Positions 8,291 through 17,025 of a DNA stretch of 64,000 nt are shown in pieces. The notes beneath the pieces are model-generated. The model was not told where the DNA came from and did no database searches. It worked only from the letters and a program-made list of their open reading frames with translations. Position numbers and translations under genes: made by a program. Source of the stretch: Tidjanibacter sp. Its GTDB lineage: Bacteria; Bacteroidota; Bacteroidia; Bacteroidales; Rikenellaceae. Every line of letters begins with the position of its first letter. The first letter of the stretch is position 1. The stretch lies in assembly GCA_017503805.1 (NCBI GenBank), contig JAFVSJ010000005.1:62001-126000 (forward strand), written 5' to 3'.

Positions 8291-10243
8291 ATGATTACTC
8301 CGAAGAGAAGGTTGCAGTCCGAGGGAGGTCTGCGCGAAAATGCTACCCCCTATGACATTATCCATCGTTTCGAGAAAATACCTACACGAATCTATTCCGG
8401 AGAGGACGTGGCGGTGAAGAGTATTGCAGACCATATTGTCAACGCAATCAATGACTTCGCCCAAAGTCCCGTCGATGACTTCAGTATGGAGGAAAAGACC
8501 TTCTCGCTCGGCCTTACTACCGGCCGTACGCCGATAGGTCTTTATCGCGAACTTGTGTCGCGCTATGAGGCGGGCGAGGTGAGTTTCCGTCGCGTGTCGG
8601 TCTACTCGCTTGATGAGTTCTATCCTATGTCGCCCAACCAACCCCAAAGCCGAAACTATCGCATCCACGAGGAGTTTATCAACAAGATTGATATCCGCCC
8701 CGAGAATGTCCATCTGATTACAGGCGATCTCGATGAGGATGAACTTGTGGATTATTGCAACGACTACGATGATTCGGCAAGCGAACTCGACCTGATTGTC
8801 ATCGGAGTAGGTGAGCAGGGACAGGTGGGTTTCAATGAGGCTGGCTCCAATGTCAATAGTCGTACCCGCCTCGTGCAACTCTCTCATCAGTCGCGCGTGG
8901 CACAGAGCTCGCTCTTTGGTGGTTCGGTGGCAAATACTCCTCATATGGCAATCACTCTTGGCCTCGGTACGGTACTGGACGTAAAGCGAGTGATACTGAT
9001 GGCTTGGGGTGAGGATAAGGCTGAGGTTGTGCGTGATGTTGTCGAGGGAGAAATCACCTCTATGGTTCCCGCATCGCTTCTTCAGCGACACGAAAATATT
9101 ACGGTCTTTGCCGATGAGGATGCTGCCTCTCTGTTGACTCGCTGGTCTACTCCTTGGCTCGTTGGCTCTTGCGATTGGACTCCGCGATTTGTGCGTAAGG
9201 CAGTCACTTGGCTCTGCGCCAAGGTTAATAAGCCGATTCTTAAACTCACCTATAAGGATTATGTGAAGAATTCGCTCAGTGAGTTGCTTGAGCAAAGGGG
9301 CCCCTATGACAAAATCAACATCGAAGTCTTCAATGACGTGCAGCACACGATTACGGGTTGGCCCGGAGGCAAGCCCAATGCCGATGACTCCACACGTCCT
9401 GTGAAGTCGTTGCCATTCCCCAAACGAGTGGTGATTTTCTCGCCCCATCCCGATGACGATGTGATAGGTATGGGTGGTACTTTCCACAGACTGATTACGC
9501 AGGGTAGCGAGGTGCACGTGGCCTATCAGACTTCTGGCGATGTGGCTGTGAATGATGATGTTGTGTTGCAAAATGTGGATACTGCACGCGAACTCGGATT
9601 TGAGGATAAATATGAACGAGCCAAGAGTATTATTGCGACCAAACATAAAGGGAATCCCGAGCCCAAGGAGTTGCTCGAACTCAAAGCTGCCATCCGCAGG
9701 GCTGAGGCAAGAGCTGCCTGCCGTTCGCTCGGACTCAACGACCGCACCAATGCCCACTTCCTCAATATGCCATTCTATGAGACAGGCACGATGAAGAAAA
9801 ACGACCTCTCGGCCGAGGATGTGAAACTTATTGTAGATTTATTGAGCGAGATTAAACCTCATCAAATATATGTTGCAGGCGATTTCTCCGATCCTCACGA
9901 TACACATCGTCGCTGCTTCAATGCAGTATTCCAAGCTCTCGAGCAACTCGGCGGAGAGGAGTGGACAAAGGAGTGTAATATTTGGCTCTACCGCAGTCTC
10001 GGACAGGATTGGAGTCTCGGTATGGTAGATATGGCTGTGCCTTTGAGCCCCGGTGAACTTATGGCCAAGCGTTATGCCATCTATCGCCACCTCTCACAAA
10101 AGGATATTATCTCTGTTCACGGCTCCTATAAAAGAGATTATTGGCAGTCTGCCGAGGAGCGCACTATGAACAATGCCCGCCTCTACGATCAACTCGGTAT
10201 GGCCGAATATGAGGCACTCGAAATTTTTGTTAAAGTACAGTAG
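8291..10243 (+). CDS. nagB: Glucosamine-6-phosphate deaminase-like protein fused to a PIG-L/LmbE deacetylase domain
   Basis: The 650 residues hold two domains. Residues about 25-290 are a NagB/6-phosphogluconolactonase-like fold, with the sugar-phosphate loop GLTTGRTPIGLY (74-85) and the LDEFYP segment that carries the catalytic Asp (Asp108). Residues about 375-640 are a PIG-L/LmbE zinc deacetylase domain with HPDDD at 386-390 and a downstream DPHDTHR motif. The fusion is typical of Bacteroidetes and could join deacetylation and deamination of amino-sugar compounds. In the NagB part the canonical GxDGHxxFNE is GEQGQVGFNE (174-183). The triad Asp and His are therefore Gln176 and Gln178, and only Glu183 remains. 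NagB activity is doubtful; the PIG-L half looks intact. Confidence 0.9.
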   Translation: MITPKRRLQSEGGLRENATPYDIIHRFEKIPTRIYSGEDVAVKSIADHIVNAINDFAQSPVDDFSMEEKTFSLGLTTGRTPIGLYRELVSRYEAGEVSFRRVSVYSLDEFYPMSPNQPQSRNYRIHEEFINKIDIRPENVHLITGDLDEDELVDYCNDYDDSASELDLIVIGVGEQGQVGFNEAGSNVNSRTRLVQLSHQSRVAQSSLFGGSVANTPHMAITLGLGTVLDVKRVILMAWGEDKAEVVRDVVEGEITSMVPASLLQRHENITVFADEDAASLLTRWSTPWLVGSCDWTPRFVRKAVTWLCAKVNKPILKLTYKDYVKNSLSELLEQRGPYDKINIEVFNDVQHTITGWPGGKPNADDSTRPVKSLPFPKRVVIFSPHPDDDVIGMGGTFHRLITQGSEVHVAYQTSGDVAVNDDVVLQNVDTARELGFEDKYERAKSIIATKHKGNPEPKELLELKAAIRRAEARAACRSLGLNDRTNAHFLNMPFYETGTMKKNDLSAEDVKLIVDLLSEIKPHQIYVAGDFSDPHDTHRRCFNAVFQALEQLGGEEWTKECNIWLYRSLGQDWSLGMVDMAVPLSPGELMAKRYAIYRHLSQKDIISVHGSYKRDYWQSAEERTMNNARLYDQLGMAEYEALEIFVKVQ

Positions 10244-10258
10244 CGATATTGGACTATA

Positions 10259-10297
10259 AAAGAAGGACTTAAACCCGAGTGGTTTAAGTCCTTCTTT
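10259..10297. terminator. Bidirectional terminator hairpin between nagB and the unknown gene
   Basis: A perfect 17-bp stem (10259-10275 with 10281-10297) closes a 5-base loop (CGAGT). Each arm ends in an A/T run, so it can serve the plus-strand nagB gene and the minus-strand gene ending at 10318. Confidence 0.9.
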
Positions 10298-10317
10298 ATA
10301 TTATTGATTTTTGCCTT

Positions 10318-10875
10318 TTAGTTGACAAAATCCTCGAGTCGCACACGCTCGTAGTGGTAACCTCTACGGCTGAGCTCCATAGTCACACCGGCTCGGAACA
10401 TAACCTTTGCCGAGCGGGCAAGAATATAGAATGCTCGGGTAGTTTGGTGCTCAATATTCTCGTGTTGTATGGCTGTCATTACGGTGTGTGCAAGTGTGCG
10501 CATCATATCGTCAACGGTTGTGCGCACCTCGCTTTCGGGGGTGATGTTGAGAATCTCTTTGAGGATATATTCGTCTACGGTGTCAAATCCGCCACCTTTG
10601 TTTTTGAAGCCAACATAGGAGTCTCGTTTGTGTGCCTCCCAATTGGTGTCCCAAAGTGCGGCCAAGGCCATACCATAGAAGCCCGCAACTGCAAATGTGA
10701 AAGCGGGGTAGGAGTTGACCTGCGTTACAGCGTCGGCCATATATTCGGGGGCATCTTCGGTCCAACGCTCCTCGAGCTCTTCGACCAAAAACATACCGCC
10801 TTCGGTGCCGCAAAGAGATGCGAGTAGTTTTTCGAGTCGCTTTTCGTACTCGTCGAGATATTCTTTCTCTTCCAT
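10318..10875 (-). CDS. Conserved-looking hypothetical protein, 185 aa
   Basis: I do not recognise the family. The protein has no signal peptide. It begins with a charged helix (MEEKEYLDEYEKRLEKLL) and contains a short hydrophobic stretch (about 60-80, FTFAVAGFYGMALAAL) too broken by polar residues to be a clear membrane span. The rest is predicted helical, with TTVDDMMRTLAHTVMTAI and FYILARSAKVMFRAGV. Translation is set at the ATG at 10875; a TTG upstream at 10908 falls inside the promoter box. It has its own promoter within the end of the upstream permease gene and shares a terminator with nagB. No function is proposed. Confidence 0.75.
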   Translation of the reverse strand: MEEKEYLDEYEKRLEKLLASLCGTEGGMFLVEELEERWTEDAPEYMADAVTQVNSYPAFTFAVAGFYGMALAALWDTNWEAHKRDSYVGFKNKGGGFDTVDEYILKEILNITPESEVRTTVDDMMRTLAHTVMTAIQHENIEHQTTRAFYILARSAKVMFRAGVTMELSRRGYHYERVRLEDFVN

Positions 10876-10905
10876 CGTGATTTTGATTTTGGATTTTTCT
10901 GGCTG

Positions 10906-10937
10906 CAAATATCGGGCAAGCCAATGAGAAATGCAAA
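10906..10937 (-). promoter_or_regulatory. Promoter of the 185-aa unknown gene (TTTG-N20-GATATTTG)
   Basis: On the minus strand TTTG (10937-10934) is followed after 20 bases by GATATTTG (10913-10906). One base differs from TAnnTTTG. The ATG at 10875 follows after 30 bases. Confidence 0.55.
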
Positions 10938-10938
10938 T

Positions 10939-12108
10939 CTATCTCTGTTGTCGCCACTTGCAAGTTGCAGTAGCCACTATGAAGTACCCGGCTGCATTGT
11001 ACCAGAGGGTGTCTATCTCGGAGGAGATGTGTTCTACTTCTGCCCCCATTGAGCTTGTGGCAATATGCGCACGGATTGCAGCTGTGGATGGAAATATCTC
11101 TGCAATGTTTCGCCACACACCGGGTATCTGTTCCGAGGGGAAGGAGATGCCACTCAAAAAAAGTAGACCAACGGAGAAAAAAGTTATGAACAATAGTGGT
11201 GAATCGCTGTCTGCGAAAAAACGTCCAAAACATTCGCCAAATAGTGCAGTGGCAATCAGAAACGGAAAGAGGTAAGAGGTTGTGGTAGTGATATGTGATG
11301 TGTGAGGTAGGTCGAATATGCGTGGCAAGAGGGCAAGAAGAAAGAGCGATAATAGAGAGTAGGTGGCAGCGTAGAATGAAACTCTCCCCAGAATCTCAAA
11401 TGCGCAGCTGCAATAGTTGGGATGGGGGCCACGAAGCAGAGTTTGCCCTCTACCACGACGTGCTCCTTGCTGCATCGAAATGACCATAACCATAGTTTGA
11501 AAGAGTATCAATATTAGCACAGGTGGTAACAGGTAGTCGGCGTAGCCCTCTGTAGGATTATAGAGGGCATTGCCTATTGCATTGATTGGGCCCCTATTAG
11601 TGAAGTCTGCCACCAATTCGGGTGGAAGTTCCCACGCCAAATCCGCCTCTATCTCTCGGTCCAGCGCAAGCATTGATTGGAGTGTGGCCTTGGCAACTGC
11701 CTCGTAGTTGAGTAGTTGGGCCGTAGAGGCAAGGGTGACAAAAATGGCCTGTTCGCCTCGACCTATTCTTTGGGCCATATCTTGAGGAAGGTAGATTATG
11801 GCCTCGACACTGCCGCTTATAAGTTCGTGGCGTGCGGCAAGGAAGTCGGATACAACATTTCGGACCTCCACTTGCTGTGTGCTGTTTAACTTTCGTATGT
11901 AGTCGCGCGAGAGATGGTTGGCTGCATTGTCCACAACCACGACAGGACTATCTCTTACAATATTGGGACGATATAGTAGGTTGTAGAGCAGGCCATAGAG
12001 AATCACACCGCCTATGATAACCAATAATGAGGACGGCGAGGTAGCTACTGAACGTAGCTCTTCACGCAATGAGAGCGCTGCAATTCTAAGAGGTCGTGCG
12101 AGGTGCAT
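10939..12108 (-). CDS. ABC-2 type efflux permease (second of pair)
   Basis: This 389-residue ABC2_membrane_3-type permease has one N-terminal membrane span (about 26-46, LLVIIGGVILYGLLYNLLY). A large extracytoplasmic domain follows (about 50-195, with VVVVDNAANHLSRD and IIYLPQDMAQRI). Five more spans fill 197-380. Such proteins pair with a HlyD-type adaptor and TolC to expel hydrophobic or drug-like substrates. Its start overlaps the previous permease gene by 23 bases, showing translational coupling. It is a paralogue of that gene. No ATP-binding subunit is encoded in this operon. Confidence 0.9.
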   Translation of the reverse strand: MHLARPLRIAALSLREELRSVATSPSSLLVIIGGVILYGLLYNLLYRPNIVRDSPVVVVDNAANHLSRDYIRKLNSTQQVEVRNVVSDFLAARHELISGSVEAIIYLPQDMAQRIGRGEQAIFVTLASTAQLLNYEAVAKATLQSMLALDREIEADLAWELPPELVADFTNRGPINAIGNALYNPTEGYADYLLPPVLILILFQTMVMVISMQQGARRGRGQTLLRGPHPNYCSCAFEILGRVSFYAATYSLLSLFLLALLPRIFDLPHTSHITTTTSYLFPFLIATALFGECFGRFFADSDSPLLFITFFSVGLLFLSGISFPSEQIPGVWRNIAEIFPSTAAIRAHIATSSMGAEVEHISSEIDTLWYNAAGYFIVATATCKWRQQR

Positions 12109-13255
12109 ATCTTTCGGAGGTGGCTAAATGACGTAAACGACGAAGGAAAATTAAAGGTAGCAATGAGAAGAGATGCAGAATAGCTATATGGATGCAGAGT
12201 ATAACAATGGTTGACCCGCCATACGGCAGGTCCTCGGTGAGGGTGGTGAAGTGACGTATGGGGAGCAGATAAGCAGATAGCTCAAAGGGTGCATAAAACT
12301 CTCGGAGAGGAAAGGTTACCCCACTGAGTGTGGCACCGAGTGAGCCGATCATCGAGCTGATGCTCAGGGAAATATCCATTCGGCCAATGCAGGCATATAT
12401 AGTTACGCCTATCCCCTGACTCGCCACAATTAGCAGTAGTGCATAGAGGATGATTTGCAGCGCAAATTGTGGAGATGGTGTGTGCGACAGTGAGGTAAGG
12501 AGGAATACAGATATGATTGTGGAAACCCAGAATAAAAAGGTGTAAGGGGCTATTTTCCCAAGTGTAGCCTTTGCCATATTATTCCCCGACTGCGATATCC
12601 AATCTCTACCTCCTCCACTTTCGATGTCGTTGCCTAAAGAGTAGACTGTCACCATCATTACAACTATTTGGAGCATAATGAAATAGAATGGCACTACGAG
12701 GTAGATGTTGAAGTTTAGAGTGGGGTTGAACAGAGGGTGTGTGGCCGCTTCTATGGGAAGCAGAAACTCCTCAATGCGTGTTGGTGCAATTCCACTTGCC
12801 TTTCCGACCTCAACGAGTGGTGAGAGTGAGATGGTTGTGAGCAATGTCTGCAAGGTAGATTGAACTGTAGTGCCGATACTCAGATAGGCATAGTGGTAGT
12901 AGTATGGTAGAGAGGTGCTCCGCCCCGAAACAATATCATCGCTAAAGCCTTGCGGGATGATAACTATGCCGTAGATCTCTCTGCGTTTCAGAGCATCGAA
13001 GGCTTCAGGAAGTGTAATGGTGTCATTTGATGTCTGCAATGATGGGGAGGCATCCAATGTCCTGATTATCGAGCGAGATGTTGATGAGAAGTCGTTGTCA
13101 ATCACAGCAATGGGTAGCTCTTCCATCCGCCCATTGCCAAATATTGAGCCGATAAATAGTGCGCAAAATAGTGGAACTCCGACCGACGCAACAATCATCA
13201 TTGGTCGATTTGCTATTCTGCGCCACTCGCGCGATATGCTCCCACCAATTCCCAT
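12086..13255 (-). CDS. ABC-2 type efflux permease (first of pair)
   Basis: This 389-residue permease has the same layout as its downstream paralogue: an N-terminal span (about 20-40, MMIVASVGVPLFCALFIGSI), a periplasmic domain with LPIAVIDNDFSSTSRS and EIYGIVIIPQGFSDDI, and a C-terminal block of five spans from about residue 185. The opening resembles YhiH/YbhS-type permeases. The gene lies 9 bases after the HlyD-family gene. The two permeases probably form a heterodimer in the inner membrane. Confidence 0.9.
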   Translation of the reverse strand: MGIGGSISREWRRIANRPMMIVASVGVPLFCALFIGSIFGNGRMEELPIAVIDNDFSSTSRSIIRTLDASPSLQTSNDTITLPEAFDALKRREIYGIVIIPQGFSDDIVSGRSTSLPYYYHYAYLSIGTTVQSTLQTLLTTISLSPLVEVGKASGIAPTRIEEFLLPIEAATHPLFNPTLNFNIYLVVPFYFIMLQIVVMMVTVYSLGNDIESGGGRDWISQSGNNMAKATLGKIAPYTFLFWVSTIISVFLLTSLSHTPSPQFALQIILYALLLIVASQGIGVTIYACIGRMDISLSISSMIGSLGATLSGVTFPLREFYAPFELSAYLLPIRHFTTLTEDLPYGGSTIVILCIHIAILHLFSLLPLIFLRRLRHLATSERYAPRTTS

Positions 13256-13264
13256 AAATAACTA

Positions 13265-14254
13265 TCAGCTACCAAGTTCTATAATGATACTCATTCCGGG
13301 CCTTACATTAGCAATCGGCTCCGTTGGTCGCGCGTGTACCTCGAATGTGCGCATATCGTACCCGTTCTCGGGTAGTGAGGTGTCCCAAGTGGCATAGTCT
13401 CCCAGAGGTGCGATGTAGTCTACTCTCCATTCTGTGGCCTCGAGCGCAAGGGCAGGGATGTTGCCCCGCAACACGCCCCCGAGCCGAAAGTGAGGCATCA
13501 AATCCTCGCGCACATTGAAAACTGCATACGGAGACGTGAGTTCTACGATGCTCATCAGAGGTGTGCCCGTACCCACGAGTTCACCCACCTCGGGGTATAT
13601 GGCAGAGACGACTCCGTCAGTCGGGGCTGTGAGATGGCTGTCTGCCAACAATGCAACCACCTCTTCGGTAGTACCTGCTGCTGCATCGGCCACATACTGC
13701 GCACTCTCTTTGTCGCGTTTCTGTGCTCCTTTCTTGAGAAGTATATATTGCTGATATGCAGCCTTTTCACTTGCCAAAGCTGTGTTATGGAGTGCTTCAA
13801 CCTCGTCTTTGCGTTGTAGTGACACAACTCCTTCCTCGGCGAGGCGTTTTATGCGCTCATAGCTCTTTTGTGCAAGTTGGCGCTGGGCCTTTGCACCGAG
13901 CCACACCTCCTTGGCGGCCTCGATAGCCTCGCTTGGTGCCCCCTCGTCGGCCTTTTGACTCTGTGCGCGTGCAGCCTCCTCGAGCGAGTAGGCCTGTGTG
14001 TATTTGGCCTCCACCTCGGGAGAATAGATGGAAATGAGCGTGTCGCCACGACTAACTTTGTCGCCCTCGGCAACGTATAGGTGTGTGACTCTGCCGGGCA
14101 GCTTGCCTGCAATACGCAGGTTGGGTGCCTCGATAGTACCCTGAATACGTAGTGGAGTATGCCTCATCGTAGCGAGCCCAATAATCGAAAGAATAGCGAT
14201 GATTATCAGTGCTATAGGAAAAAGTACAATGGCAAACTTGAGTGAACGTTTCAT
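13265..14254 (-). CDS. HlyD-family membrane fusion protein (periplasmic adaptor)
   Basis: The 329-residue protein starts MKRSLKFAIVLFPIALIII, one membrane anchor followed by a short beta-strand segment and the lipoyl half-motif VSRGDTLISIYSPEVEAKY. A long helical hairpin occupies about 90-205 (rich in Ala, Glu, Lys and Gln). The second lipoyl half and a beta-barrel domain follow (LTAPTDGVVSAIYPEVGELVGTGTPLMSI). It bridges the inner-membrane permeases to TolC. I chose the ATG at 14254, which overlaps the tolC stop codon as ATGA; starts further upstream would lie inside tolC. Confidence 0.93.
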   Translation of the reverse strand: MKRSLKFAIVLFPIALIIIAILSIIGLATMRHTPLRIQGTIEAPNLRIAGKLPGRVTHLYVAEGDKVSRGDTLISIYSPEVEAKYTQAYSLEEAARAQSQKADEGAPSEAIEAAKEVWLGAKAQRQLAQKSYERIKRLAEEGVVSLQRKDEVEALHNTALASEKAAYQQYILLKKGAQKRDKESAQYVADAAAGTTEEVVALLADSHLTAPTDGVVSAIYPEVGELVGTGTPLMSIVELTSPYAVFNVREDLMPHFRLGGVLRGNIPALALEATEWRVDYIAPLGDYATWDTSLPENGYDMRTFEVHARPTEPIANVRPGMSIIIELGS

Positions 14255-15714
14255 TGCTGTGTGAGTTGGTTTTGATGTTGTGGCGAAAGATAGTCGGCGG
14301 TGGAATGGCTCATCCCTGCGAGCCAAAGCAGTGTGGCGAGAGAAGAGTTGGCGGTGAAGATGGCCACTTGGCGCGAAATGCGGGCCTCGGAGAGTAGCAG
14401 AGCTGCATCTACGACCTCGCTACTTGTGGCCACACCCTCGGCAAAAGAGAGTCGCTTGATGCGCAATAACTCTTCGGCAAGTGCGATGCTCTTCTCGGTT
14501 CCTGTTACTTCGAGTAGTGCGCTCTCGGTTGTGTGGTAATATTTTTCGATTGCTACGGCAAGGTCTGTAGCGGCTTTAGTGCGAGTGGTCTCGATTGTGT
14601 TAATTCGATTTTTCCAACCGGCAATGGCACCCTCGCGTGCGAGTCCGTCGAAGAGTGACCAACTGACTCCGACTCCCACAAAACCTCTCGGAAATATCTC
14701 TCCGTCAAGCCCCTTAGACCATAGGCGGTAGTGGCCGAGCAGTGCAATCTCGGGCAGGTAGCGCGAACGCTCAATGGTGAGATTATTGTGCGCAATCTCA
14801 CGTCCGACATCGAGTTGTGATATTGTCGTTGTGGTGACAATGCAGTCGAGGAGATAGCCGAGCGATGGCAGTGACACGAGAGGGGAGAGAGGGGTAGTCG
14901 TGCGGGGAACTGATGGAGCATTTTCGCCAAGCAGGGCCACAAGCGCCCGACGTGCAACTATTACATCGGACTCGGCAGCTGCGAGCTCAATGTTGGCTTG
15001 TTCGCAGTTTACCTCCGCCACGAGTCGTTCGGCCGTGACTATCATTCCCTCCTCCTCGAGTCGCTGGGCATCGTGAAGATGTTGACGAAGTGTGGTCACG
15101 GCCTCGCGTCGTAATTCTACTACGCTTTCGGCAAGCGAAAGGGTGAAATAGGCTGTTGTGACCTCCGCTATAGTGCGAGAGAGACTCGCGTCGTATTGCA
15201 AATGTCCGAGTTCAACCATAAGGTCTCCTATGGAGGAGGCTTTCAATCGTCGCCCTCCGCTGAATATGGGCCAGACCAAGTCGGCACCGACAGAGGCGGT
15301 ATTGCGCGGTACAAGTGAGAGCCCTATAGGTGTGGCAGCAATATCGCCAACTATCTCTGCAAGCTGCGGATTGGAGCCAATAAGAGGTGCCAACGTGGGG
15401 AGTAGACCACTCCCCATTTGGCCGAGAGAGGTCTCTATACCTATAGGAGATGTTGTATGGGTGTATTTGCCTGTGACCAAGAGGGTGGGAAACCACGTGG
15501 AGTTTAGCTGTTTACGAGTGGCCTCAGCCGAGCCGATAGCTGTCTCTGCAATGGCCACTGATAGGTTGTCTGCAGCGGCCAACGATAGTGCCTCGCGCAA
15601 CGATAGGGGAGTTGTTGTGGCGCAGGATTTGGCAGCTGAGCCTTGAGGAACTTGAGCCGATGCAATCTGAAGGAGTTGTGGCGCAATGAGTATTAGTATT
15701 ATTTTGGCGAGCAT
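14251..15714 (-). CDS. tolC: TolC-family outer membrane efflux protein
   Basis: This is an outer membrane efflux protein of 487 residues from the ATG at 15714, which opens directly on a signal peptide (MLAKIILILIAPQLLQIASA). An in-frame ATG at 15750 would add 12 polar residues. Two OEP repeats are visible, starting near SLREALSLAAADNLSVAIA and TISQLDVGREIAHNNLTIE, each with long amphipathic helices rich in Ala and Glu. It supplies the outer-membrane exit duct for the adaptor and two permeases encoded downstream, with which it forms a tightly overlapping operon. I found no good -7 box in front of it. Confidence 0.93.
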   Translation of the reverse strand: MLAKIILILIAPQLLQIASAQVPQGSAAKSCATTTPLSLREALSLAAADNLSVAIAETAIGSAEATRKQLNSTWFPTLLVTGKYTHTTSPIGIETSLGQMGSGLLPTLAPLIGSNPQLAEIVGDIAATPIGLSLVPRNTASVGADLVWPIFSGGRRLKASSIGDLMVELGHLQYDASLSRTIAEVTTAYFTLSLAESVVELRREAVTTLRQHLHDAQRLEEEGMIVTAERLVAEVNCEQANIELAAAESDVIVARRALVALLGENAPSVPRTTTPLSPLVSLPSLGYLLDCIVTTTTISQLDVGREIAHNNLTIERSRYLPEIALLGHYRLWSKGLDGEIFPRGFVGVGVSWSLFDGLAREGAIAGWKNRINTIETTRTKAATDLAVAIEKYYHTTESALLEVTGTEKSIALAEELLRIKRLSFAEGVATSSEVVDAALLLSEARISRQVAIFTANSSLATLLWLAGMSHSTADYLSPQHQNQLTQQ

Positions 15715-15883
15715 AGGAGAGGTTTTGATAGTTTGACACTCAAACTGCATACCAAACTAATGCCCCTATGAGAGTTCTATTTGGCGCGTATCAAGGTTGG
15801 AATTATTGTTCATTTGATAGTAATAATTGTTAAAACCCCTTAAGAAGATTGCAGAGAGGGGAGTAGGTGTGGAAAAATATACC

Positions 15884-15891
15884 TATATTTG
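15884..15891 (+). promoter_or_regulatory. Candidate -7 box (TATATTTG) for the kdgK operon
   Basis: TATATTTG lies 64 bases before the kdgK ATG in a 205-base gap (15751-15955) that otherwise shows nothing I recognise. No TTG sits at the expected -33 position, so an activator may be needed; that last point is inference. Confidence 0.5.
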
Positions 15892-15955
15892 TATGTGATA
15901 AAGTCACTCGACTGAAAACAATTCGAATACTAAATAATACAAAAACAACAACGCT

Positions 15956-16978
15956 ATGAAAATCGTTACTTTGGGCGAAATTATGTTACGCCTCTCCCCG
16001 GCAGGATTGAATAACCGCTTTGTGCAGGCCGAGCAATTTGATGTGGTCTACGGAGGTGGCGAGGCCAATGTGGCAGTAAGCTGCGCTAACTATGGCCACG
16101 ATGCCTACTTTGTGACCAAGTTGCCGAGCCACGAGATCGGTCAGTCGGCCCTCAATGCGCTCCGTCGCTATGGTGTCCACACAGATTACATCGCTCGCGG
16201 TGGCAACCGACTCGGTATCTACTACCTCGAAAGCGGTTCGGCTATGCGCCCCAGCAAAGTGATCTATGACCGAGCAGGCTCTTCGATAGCAGAGGCCTCG
16301 GTGGAGGATTTCGACTTCGATGCTATTATGGAGGGTGCCGATTGGTTCCATTGGTCCGGTATTACCCCCGCAATCTCCGACAAGGCTGCCGAACTTACCC
16401 GTTTGGCTTGTGAGGCTGCCAAACGCCACGGTGCAACTGTGTCGGTTGACCTTAATTTCCGCAAGAAACTATGGACCAAAGAGAAGGCACAGTCGATTAT
16501 GCGCCCGCTGATGCAGTATGTTGATGTCTGCATCGGTAACGAGGAGGATGCCGAACTCTGTCTTGGATTCAAGCCCGAGGCCGATGTAGAGGGAGGTAAG
16601 ACAGATGCGGAGGGTTACAAAGAGATCTTCCGCCAGATGAAGGAGCAGTTCGGATTCAAATATGTAATCTCCACCCTGCGTGAATCCTTCTCGGCAAGCC
16701 ACAATGGTTGGAAAGCTATGATTTACAATGGTGAGGAGTTCTATGTCAGCAAACGTTATGACATACTTCCCATCGTTGACCGTGTGGGTGGTGGCGACTC
16801 CTTCAGCGGTGGCGTTATTCACGGCCTGCTGACCAAACCCACTCAGGGTGAGGCCCTTGAGTTCGCAGTTGCAGCTTCGGCCCTCAAACATACCATCAAT
16901 GGTGATTTCAACCTTGTCTCCGCACAGGAAGTGGAGGCTCTGGCCGGTGGCGATGGCAGCGGCAGGGTACAGAGGTAA
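15956..16978 (+). CDS. kdgK: 2-keto-3-deoxygluconate kinase (PfkB family)
   Basis: This 340-residue ribokinase/PfkB-family kinase has the N-terminal sugar-binding GGGEANVAVSCANYG (33-47) and the C-terminal anion-hole and catalytic-base signature VDRVGGGDSFSGGV near residue 275. KdgK phosphorylates 2-keto-3-deoxygluconate to KDPG in the cytoplasm. The assignment rests on the family plus the neighbours: eda, kduI and kduD, which are the steps on either side. It is the first gene of the operon, 47 bases before eda. Confidence 0.92.
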   Translation: MKIVTLGEIMLRLSPAGLNNRFVQAEQFDVVYGGGEANVAVSCANYGHDAYFVTKLPSHEIGQSALNALRRYGVHTDYIARGGNRLGIYYLESGSAMRPSKVIYDRAGSSIAEASVEDFDFDAIMEGADWFHWSGITPAISDKAAELTRLACEAAKRHGATVSVDLNFRKKLWTKEKAQSIMRPLMQYVDVCIGNEEDAELCLGFKPEADVEGGKTDAEGYKEIFRQMKEQFGFKYVISTLRESFSASHNGWKAMIYNGEEFYVSKRYDILPIVDRVGGGDSFSGGVIHGLLTKPTQGEALEFAVAASALKHTINGDFNLVSAQEVEALAGGDGSGRVQR

Positions 16979-17025
16979 CCCGAATGAGTTAACCCGAGAT
17001 TAATCATAAACGAATAGATAAATAT

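Noticed and set aside
8261..9757. A 498-codon open frame antisense to nagB
   Set aside because: The plus-strand frame carries clear NagB and PIG-L motifs, and the antisense product resembles nothing.
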